Positions 34,943-41,294 of a DNA stretch of 41,294 nucleotides are shown here, piece after piece (position 1 is the stretch's first letter; each line of letters begins with the position of its first letter). The DNA comes from Polaribacter sp. (GTDB lineage: Bacteria; Bacteroidota; Bacteroidia; Flavobacteriales; Flavobacteriaceae). The stretch covers positions 1-41,294 of the forward strand of contig JAHDHO010000005.1 in assembly GCA_020631275.1 (NCBI GenBank), in the 5' to 3' direction. A model generated the notes under the pieces. It saw only the letters and a list, made by a program, of their open reading frames with translations, was not told the origin of the DNA and did not search any database. Made by a program: the position numbers and the translations under genes.

Positions 34943-35626
34943 ATGGAAAGAAAAAAGTGTTCGGTATTAATAATAGATGATCATCCTTTAATTTGTGATG
35001 CTTACATTAATGCTCTAAATTTAGTAGAAAAAGAAAACCCTAGTTTGGTATTTAAAATTACTTTGGCACATAATTGCGATGATGCATATAAGAAAATAAA
35101 AGAATCTTCAAGTAGAATTTTAAAATATCAGTTAATTTTTCTAGATATAAAACTACCTCCTTCAAAAGATAGAAGAATACTTTCTGGGGAGGACTTAGCT
35201 CTTAAAATAAATGAGTTACTTCCAGAAGCAAAAGTAATTATTTCAACTACGTATAATGATAATTATAGAATATATAGTTTACTAAAAAATTTAAATCCTG
35301 ATGGGTTGTTAATAAAGAATGATATTACAGCAAATGAACTTGTGAATGCCATTACTTTAGTCCTTGAAAGTCCACCCTATTATAGTAGCTCTGTTTCTCA
35401 AACAATAAGAAACGAAATGTTAAATGATCTTCTTTTAGATAAAATTGATAGAAGACTTTTATATGAATTGTCTATTGGAACAAAAACTAAAGATTTACCA
35501 ATAATATTACCTTTATCTATTGCAGGAGTAGAAAAACGTAAAAGAAATTTAAAAAGTATTTTTAATGTTTCTAAGCTTGAAGATAAAGATTTAATTGAAA
35601 AAGCCCGAGAGAAAGGGTTTATTTAA
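34943..35626 (+). CDS. Response regulator partner of the TPR kinase
   Basis: The 227-residue protein has a receiver with acidic pair Asp12-Asp13, phospho-acceptor Asp68 (IFLDIKLPP) and a Lys in LLIKND. The C-terminal region (about 160-227) is a LuxR/NarL-like helix-turn-helix of low conservation (TKTKDLPIILPLSIAGVEKRKRNLKSIF). The insert SKDRRILSGEDL after the phosphorylation site is usual for Bacteroidetes members of this group. It overlaps the TolC-like gene tail by 8 bp in convergent layout, so its targets may include the facing efflux operon, though no site proves it. Confidence 0.85.
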   Translation: MERKKCSVLIIDDHPLICDAYINALNLVEKENPSLVFKITLAHNCDDAYKKIKESSSRILKYQLIFLDIKLPPSKDRRILSGEDLALKINELLPEAKVIISTTYNDNYRIYSLLKNLNPDGLLIKNDITANELVNAITLVLESPPYYSSSVSQTIRNEMLNDLLLDKIDRRLLYELSIGTKTKDLPIILPLSIAGVEKRKRNLKSIFNVSKLEDKDLIEKAREKGFI

Positions 35627-36956
35627 AAAAATAAAAATCTAGTATTTTCCATTTAAAAAAGTACTCATATTTTGCCTTAATATATTCTGAATTATTTCTT
35701 GTTAATTTCGTTTTACTTTCAAGAAATTCATAATTATTAATATTTCCAAGTAGATATTGTTTTTGAACAATATCAAAAGCTTGTTTTTGAGTGTTAAAAG
35801 CTATTTTGGCAGCCTTTAAATTTGATTCTGCAGTGTTTACATCATTATAGGCTATTTTAATTTTATTTCTTAAAACTTGTCTTTTATTCTTCAAATCTAT
35901 TTCAGAAATTTTTAATTCTTCTTTAGCTTTTTTATTGTTTTCTATTGTTGAAAAACGATTGAAAATAGGAAAAACTGCGGACAAACCTATGTAGTGAGTT
36001 CTATTATTATTTAATTGAACCCAAAAACCATTAGGCTCAGTCTGATTTGTTTCTTGGTTAAAAACTAAATCTTCCTGACCTAAAATATGAAAATAATTGC
36101 TACTATATGAATAGTTTAAATTAATTCTAGGATAAAAGCTTGCTTTAGAAATCTTAATATCTTTTTTTCTCAGCTCTAGATTTATTTTTGAAGAAACTAT
36201 TTCTGGGTTTCTATTTAATACATCCTCTGTAAGTTTTATATCTTTATTTAGTGAATTCTTAATCTTAATCTCTTCAATATCAAAATTAATAAATTGCTTT
36301 ATACCTAATAATTCTTGAAGTTCTATTAAACTATTTTGTACGTTATTTTTAGCGATATTTTTTTCTTTTTGATCTGAAGATAGTGTAGATTCTATTTCTA
36401 AAACTTCTCGTTTTCCAATCAAAGCTTTTTCGTAAAGCTTTTTTAACCTATCATAGTTTTGTTTACTAATATCAACTTGTTGTTTGGTAACTAAAAAGAT
36501 TTCTTTATTAAATAATACTTGTAGAAATTTATTTGTAATATTTAAAGCTAAATCAAACCTTATCTTTTCAATCTTTATCTCAGACTTACTTTCTTCAAGT
36601 TTAGATTTCTGTAATTTATATTTATCCGAAAAACCATTAAAAATATTTAAAGATGAAGATAGGCTAAAGCTATTCGAACTACTTTCTCTTTGACCAACAT
36701 TTGTAGAAACATTAAATGAATTTCCTAGTGATAGATTTTGAGATGCATTAAAATTTGCATCTGGCAAAAAATTTCCTTTAGATATTTTTGTATCGCTAAC
36801 TAATATCTCTGTTCTTATTTTTTGTTTTATTACTTCAACATTGTTTTCTTTAGCATAACTTATACATTCCTCTAAAGTCCATTTTTTTTGAGAATGTAAA
36901 TTATTAGAAACAATAATTAAAAAACTAAAAATTAGATATTTCAATATGTTTTTCAT
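35619..36956 (-). CDS. TolC-like outer membrane efflux protein
   Basis: The 445-residue protein has a signal peptide (about residues 1-22) and the outer membrane efflux protein fold: WTLEECISYAKENN at the start, two long helical repeats, and IGLSAVFPIFNR in the middle. It starts within the stop codon of the RND gene (TAATG), indicating coupled translation. It would form the exit duct of the tripartite efflux pump with the RND permease and the membrane fusion protein encoded upstream. Confidence 0.9.
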   Translation of the reverse strand: MKNILKYLIFSFLIIVSNNLHSQKKWTLEECISYAKENNVEVIKQKIRTEILVSDTKISKGNFLPDANFNASQNLSLGNSFNVSTNVGQRESSSNSFSLSSSLNIFNGFSDKYKLQKSKLEESKSEIKIEKIRFDLALNITNKFLQVLFNKEIFLVTKQQVDISKQNYDRLKKLYEKALIGKREVLEIESTLSSDQKEKNIAKNNVQNSLIELQELLGIKQFINFDIEEIKIKNSLNKDIKLTEDVLNRNPEIVSSKINLELRKKDIKISKASFYPRINLNYSYSSNYFHILGQEDLVFNQETNQTEPNGFWVQLNNNRTHYIGLSAVFPIFNRFSTIENNKKAKEELKISEIDLKNKRQVLRNKIKIAYNDVNTAESNLKAAKIAFNTQKQAFDIVQKQYLLGNINNYEFLESKTKLTRNNSEYIKAKYEYFFKWKILDFYFFK

Positions 36957-39900
36957 TAGCTTTCTTTTTTACTTAACAAAGAATACATTAAAGGTATAAA
37001 ATACAAACTTATAAAAGTTCCAATAAGCATTCCTCCGATAACCGTTAATGCCAGTGGTTTTTGTAGTTTAGCTCCTAAGCCATCCATAAATAAAAATGGT
37101 AATAACGCTAAAATAGTGGTTAAAGAGGTCATTAAAATAGGTTTTAATCTTAATTTACCTCCTAATTTTATAGCTTCTTCAATAGTTTTGCCTTCTTTCC
37201 TTAACATATTTATGGTGTGTAATTTTAAAATACTATCATTTATAATTACTCCACTCATTACTACTATCCCTATTGCAGCCATCACATTAATTGTTCCACC
37301 AAACAACCAAAGTAATAACAATGCACCACCAATATCTATTGGTATTTCCAATAAAATAATAATAGGTTGCCACAAAGACTCAAATTGAGCTGCCATAATA
37401 AAATAAAGTAATAATACCGCTACCAAGATTACTATTAATAATTGATTACCTAATTCTTGTACATCGAAAAAACTACCACTAAAATTAATATTAAAATTAC
37501 TTTGATTTTGAAATATGCTTTGTATTTCTTCAATTTTCTTCTCAGGTTTTTTTTGAGTTTTAATATTGAAAGCTAAAAACTCACCAGCTCTGTTAGCTGT
37601 AATCGATTTGTATTGGTTGGAAGGGTATATTCTAATTAAATTTCTAACAGCTATTAATTCTTTGTTTTTATTTTTTACGAATAATTCAGAAATCATTTTA
37701 TCGAAAGCTTCATTTTCATAATTTAATTTAATAGGAATAAACTTTTGAGCAGTTTTTAAATTATCTATAAAGTTTTGATTAAAAGTAGTTTTCAGCTCAT
37801 TTACTAAATCATCATAAGAAACATCATATAGTAAAACATTTTCATGAAGCACTTCTATAAATGCTGTTTGTTTTAAGGGTATTTCAGAGTTTGTATAACC
37901 ATTTAATAGTTCTTGTATATCTTGCACCTTATTTTCAGTTGGCACCTCTAGAGAGCCTCTTGAAGATATTTGTGCAACTAACTCCTCTTTCTCATTTCCA
38001 AATAAATATTGAAATATATTTTTTGGAGCATCTAATGAAATTGTTGCATTTGGATATCTCCTTAAAAGTTTTACTTGAAGTTCTTTTTTTAAATTCTCAA
38101 TTTCATTTACCGTCTTTGTTTGTAAGTATATAGATGCTTCAGAAAAACTCTTGCTATTATCTCTTTCTAATAAGAATTGTTGCTCTCCAACTTTAGAAAA
38201 AACCGTGTTCAGTGTTTTCTCATTTTTAAATAAAATTTGTATTCTATTTTGGTTTTCATCAACATTAATATTCTCGTTCCAATCTACATACAAGATTGCC
38301 TCATTTTGATTTGTATCTGGCAATTGTGAATAGGGCATGGTTAAAAATAAAATGATTGCGAGTAGAAAACTTGTTATAGAAATACTATAAACAATTACTT
38401 TTCTTTTGAAAAAGAAGTGATAACCTCTCTCATACCAATTTTCAATTTGCTGAGTTTTTACATTAAATTGTAACCATTTCTCTATTTTAAAGTTTTTATT
38501 CTTTAACTGTTTATAGATTACAGGTATTAGTAATATAGAAACCAATAGAGAAGAAAATAAACCAATAGCAACTGCCAATGCCTGGTCATAAAATAATGCA
38601 CCTGTAATTCCACTTAAAAAAAGCAGTGGTAAAAAAACAGAACAAGTTGTTAAAACGGAACTTATTAAAGGTGTTATAATTTCGTTGGTTCCTTTTACAC
38701 AAGCATTTATTAAATTTTCTCCAGTTTCTAATTTTTGTGTTATGTTGTCTATTACAATAATTGCGTTGTCTATCATCATTCCTACACCCAGAATTAAACC
38801 AGAAAGTGAAATTATATTTATTGACAAGCCAAATACATACATAAATAAAACACTAATTACTAATGAAATTGGAATACTTAGCGCAATTATTAAAGGAGAT
38901 TTTACATCTTTTAAAAAGAAAAACATAATCATAATTGCTAAAAGGCTTCCTATCCATAAACTCGATTTTAAATTATCTATAGAAAGTTTTAGTAATTTTG
39001 TCTGATCTTGATTTGTTGAAAATTCTAAGTCAGGGTAATCTTCATTAAAAGAATTTGTTACTATCTCCAAGGCTTCTTTTAACTCATATACTCTTGCATC
39101 AGCTTGTTTAATAATCGATAAAACAATCGCCCTTTTTCCATTTAAATAAACTAATCCTTTTTCTTTTTCTGATTGTAAACTAACCTTGGCTAAATCTTTT
39201 AACTGAAATAATTTATCATTTATATTTAAATAAATTGTTTCAATATCTTTTATGTTTTTAAGCGGATTGGCAAACTTAAAATTATATTGATAAATTCCAT
39301 TTTGTACCAATAGGTTTCCAAGTTCAAAGTTATTTTGTTTAATTGCATTAATTAACTCATTTGTACCAATTCCTAAACTTTGTAACTTTTGAGTATTAGG
39401 AGTAACTGAAATTTCTGGTTTTGTTAAACCACTAATATCTGCAAGAGCAATATCTGGTAATTGTTCTATTCTTTTTTTTAAAACAGTTTCTGTAAAATTA
39501 CTTAATTCTAAAAATTTTTCTTTAGAAAAATTTTCTTTTAATGAGACTGTTAAGTTAACAATAGGAATATCTGTGGCAGAAGCTTTTATAACTTTAGGTC
39601 TTTCTAAATCTCTAGGTAAATAATTTAATGAAGCATCTACTTTTTCATTAACCTCAATAAAAGCTAAATTGGTATTTGTACCATATTCAAAGACTAACCT
39701 TAGGGTCGCAAAACCATCTCTTGTTTCTGAGGTTATATCTTTTAAGTTACCAACCTGAAGTAGCTGATTTCTTAGCGGTCTTATTAAGTTTGTTTCTAAT
39801 TCTCTAGTTGTATTGTTAGGATAACTAACTTGAACTGTAATTTCTGGTATTGGAATATTAGGCATTAAAGAAGTTGGAATTCTTGATGAAGAAACAACAC

Positions 39901-39967
39901 CTAATAATAAAAAGGCGAGGGTAGCCATAAAAACGGCAATAGGTCTATTTATTAGAAACTTTACCAT
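36956..39967 (-). CDS. RND-family efflux permease
   Basis: The 1003-residue membrane protein has the RND layout: a first helix (FLINRPIAVFMATLAFLLLG), a large periplasmic loop, helices about 335-490, a second large loop (about 540-830) and a C-terminal helix group (about 835-1000). The TM4 segment reads LGVGMMIDNAIIVIDN, keeping the first Asp of the AcrB Asp407-Asp408 pair while the second is Asn. HAE-1-type or metal substrates cannot be told from this sequence. It follows the membrane fusion gene by 9 bp. Confidence 0.92.
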   Translation of the reverse strand: MVKFLINRPIAVFMATLAFLLLGVVSSSRIPTSLMPNIPIPEITVQVSYPNNTTRELETNLIRPLRNQLLQVGNLKDITSETRDGFATLRLVFEYGTNTNLAFIEVNEKVDASLNYLPRDLERPKVIKASATDIPIVNLTVSLKENFSKEKFLELSNFTETVLKKRIEQLPDIALADISGLTKPEISVTPNTQKLQSLGIGTNELINAIKQNNFELGNLLVQNGIYQYNFKFANPLKNIKDIETIYLNINDKLFQLKDLAKVSLQSEKEKGLVYLNGKRAIVLSIIKQADARVYELKEALEIVTNSFNEDYPDLEFSTNQDQTKLLKLSIDNLKSSLWIGSLLAIMIMFFFLKDVKSPLIIALSIPISLVISVLFMYVFGLSINIISLSGLILGVGMMIDNAIIVIDNITQKLETGENLINACVKGTNEIITPLISSVLTTCSVFLPLLFLSGITGALFYDQALAVAIGLFSSLLVSILLIPVIYKQLKNKNFKIEKWLQFNVKTQQIENWYERGYHFFFKRKVIVYSISITSFLLAIILFLTMPYSQLPDTNQNEAILYVDWNENINVDENQNRIQILFKNEKTLNTVFSKVGEQQFLLERDNSKSFSEASIYLQTKTVNEIENLKKELQVKLLRRYPNATISLDAPKNIFQYLFGNEKEELVAQISSRGSLEVPTENKVQDIQELLNGYTNSEIPLKQTAFIEVLHENVLLYDVSYDDLVNELKTTFNQNFIDNLKTAQKFIPIKLNYENEAFDKMISELFVKNKNKELIAVRNLIRIYPSNQYKSITANRAGEFLAFNIKTQKKPEKKIEEIQSIFQNQSNFNINFSGSFFDVQELGNQLLIVILVAVLLLYFIMAAQFESLWQPIIILLEIPIDIGGALLLLWLFGGTINVMAAIGIVVMSGVIINDSILKLHTINMLRKEGKTIEEAIKLGGKLRLKPILMTSLTTILALLPFLFMDGLGAKLQKPLALTVIGGMLIGTFISLYFIPLMYSLLSKKES

Positions 39968-39976
39968 AGTTTCTAA

Positions 39977-41035
39977 TTATCTTATATCAGTTTCTTTATC
40001 GATAAAAGTAGTATTAACTTTAGCATCGTGAGATAAATTTAAATTACCTGAAACTATAATAGTGTCCGAAACTTTTAAACCTTTTTTAATGGCATAACTA
40101 TTATTATTTTCTCCAGCCACTTCTACATAGTTCCATTTTGCCAATCCTTTTTCTAGCGTAAAAACAACTTGCCTATTTGAACGTAAAACTAATGCTTCTT
40201 TTGGTATCACAATAACATCTTTTAAAGGCTTATTAATTAAAACTTTTACATTCATACCATCTAGTAAATGAGTTTCTTTACTTAAAACTTTGGCTCTAAT
40301 TTTAATTAACCCATTTTCATCTACCAATGGATTTATTTCTGTTATAATACCTTTTAATAATTGGTCTTTATTTACAAAAGATTGTATCTCTACATGCTGA
40401 CCTTTAGAAACAAACTGAAATTCATTTTCTAGAATCGAAAAGGAAACTTCTAAATTATTTGGATTAATTAACGTACAAAAAACTTCAGATGAAGTGATAA
40501 AGTCTCCTTCCTTTTTTTCTAAATTAGCTATAACACCATAGAATGGAGCTTTTAGTATTGTCTGATTATATTCAATTTGAGCTCTATCCAAATTATTTTG
40601 TGCTTCCAATAGACCACTTCTTATTTTAAGGTTTTCTAAACTAGATACTTTAATGTTAGATCCAAAGTTTATTTTTTCTTCTTCAAATTTGTTTTTTGCT
40701 TTTTGCAATTCAATTTTTGATTTTTCTATACTGTTTTTTAAAAGAGCATTATCTAAATAAGCAATTAACTGATTTTTAGTTATTTTTTGTCCGTTTAAAA
40801 AATTAACCTTTGCTAATCTATCGGCTTTAATAAAACGTAATTCAACTTTAGAGATAGAGTTTACTTTACCATTAATTTTTATTTTTTTATAAAAAATATT
40901 AGATCCTATTATGGATGTTTTAACTCGAACTTGCCTCTCAAGTTCTTTTTTTGATTTTTTATTTTGATCTATATTATTTGTTTGTTTTGTACAAGAAAGA
41001 ATTAATAGAATAAATAAGTATTTGTAAATTTTCAT
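39977..41035 (-). CDS. Efflux membrane fusion protein (HlyD/AcrA family lipoprotein)
   Basis: The 352-residue protein has a lipoprotein signal (LFILLILSC, Cys15). It has the lipoyl/hairpin/barrel order: LRFIKADRLAKVNFLNGQKI, a coiled hairpin (about 95-155), LKAPFYGVIANLEKKEGDF, and a C-terminal KEALVLRSNRQVVFTLEKG segment. It is the first gene of the efflux operon and would link the RND permease to the TolC-like channel. Confidence 0.9.
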   Translation of the reverse strand: MKIYKYLFILLILSCTKQTNNIDQNKKSKKELERQVRVKTSIIGSNIFYKKIKINGKVNSISKVELRFIKADRLAKVNFLNGQKITKNQLIAYLDNALLKNSIEKSKIELQKAKNKFEEEKINFGSNIKVSSLENLKIRSGLLEAQNNLDRAQIEYNQTILKAPFYGVIANLEKKEGDFITSSEVFCTLINPNNLEVSFSILENEFQFVSKGQHVEIQSFVNKDQLLKGIITEINPLVDENGLIKIRAKVLSKETHLLDGMNVKVLINKPLKDVIVIPKEALVLRSNRQVVFTLEKGLAKWNYVEVAGENNNSYAIKKGLKVSDTIIVSGNLNLSHDAKVNTTFIDKETDIR

Positions 41036-41088
41036 AAAGGTAGAACCAATTTGTTTTTAGAATAAAATCATAAAACATAGATTTTTAA

Positions 41089-41294
41089 TCAACTTGGTGA
41101 ACATTGCGAAAAAGAGGCATGGGGAACCGGCTTTCCTATAGTAAATTGACATGTTTGGCATTTCAAAGTTCTCCACTGTGGATTAAAAATTGTTTCATCT
41201 GGTGTGCATACAACTTTACCTTCATTTTCATGTTCAATTACATTTGCATGGGCATAACTAATAGTTATCCCTAATGTAAAACTAACTAATATGA
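41089..41294 (-). CDS. Cys-rich small secreted protein, 5' end outside window
   Basis: The minus-strand frame from the window edge to the stop at 41089-41091 encodes at least 68 residues. It begins within a signal peptide (ILVSFTLGITISYAHA), followed by a short mature part with Cys in VVCTPDE, LKCQTCQF and FSQCSPS. The pattern could bind metal or form disulfides; I do not recognise the family. It lies 53 bp upstream of the efflux operon on the same strand and might be its first gene. Confidence 0.6.
   Translation of the reverse strand, partial: ILVSFTLGITISYAHANVIEHENEGKVVCTPDETIFNPQWRTLKCQTCQFTIGKPVPHASFSQCSPS

Noticed and set aside
31584-41035. Treating the signalling and efflux genes as certain cargo of the ssb-targeting element
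   Set aside because: No right-hand ssb fragment or att copy was found in the window, so the boundary is unknown; they may be chromosomal.
1-41294. tRNA, rRNA, riboswitch or CRISPR features
   Set aside because: None was recognised on reading both strands; a covariance-model scan would be needed to exclude a small structured RNA.

Overview
The window looks like chromosome from a marine member of the Flavobacteriaceae (Polaribacter/Tenacibaculum-like). This rests on the very AT-rich DNA, TAnnTTTG-type -7 promoter boxes, weak Shine-Dalgarno signals, many lipoproteins with MKK-type signal peptides, LytTR and TPR-kinase signalling genes, and close family resemblance of the proteins. Genus is an inference. 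No rRNA, tRNA or CRISPR array was seen.

Layout. (1) 1-1645: the 3'-truncated large subunit and complete 2Fe-2S subunit of an IorAB-type molybdenum hydroxylase. (2) 1856-21565: a nearly 20 kb nitrate assimilation island, all on the minus strand. In transcription order it holds NADH nitrite reductase nirB and nirD, a DUF4202 protein, a NarX/NarL-like two-component pair, a NarK-type MFS transporter, a three-module nitrate reductase fusion, a rubredoxin-tailed nitrite/sulfite-reductase-like protein, an FNR-like regulator, an NrtABCD-type ABC importer and an outer-membrane porin. (3) 21723-24486: a tight SDR / aldo-keto reductase / AlbA_2-domain operon. (4) 24663-26175: two lipoproteins. (5) 26275-31583: an ssb gene that keeps only its 3' part, abutting a large serine recombinase gene, followed by a TraD/HerA-like ATPase with a nuclease-like tail and a small membrane protein. 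This looks like one end of an integrative element. (6) 31737-35626, plus strand: a LytTR regulator with a degenerate receiver, a 51-residue lipoprotein, and a TPR histidine kinase with its response regulator. (7) 35619-41035, minus strand: a tripartite RND efflux operon, followed by a partial Cys-rich secreted protein at the window edge.

How the nitrate genes fit together. Nitrate would enter through the porin and then by the ABC importer or NarK. It would be reduced to nitrite by the fusion reductase and to ammonium by NirBD. Three transcription units (nrtA, narK, nirB) carry the same 16-bp palindrome, TAAGTATwwATACTTA, centred 29-34 bp upstream of the start codon and touching the probable -7 box. 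It has a 7-2-7 layout like NarL sites. The island encodes two candidate regulators for it: the NarL-like response regulator and the FNR-like protein with an N-terminal Cys cluster.

Two copies of a flavobacterial intergenic repeat (conserved ends, variable hairpin middle) lie inside the nitrate operons, each ending 16-18 bp before a start codon. The most unusual items are this operator set, the repeats, the nitrate reductase and rubredoxin fusions, and the recombinase/ssb junction.
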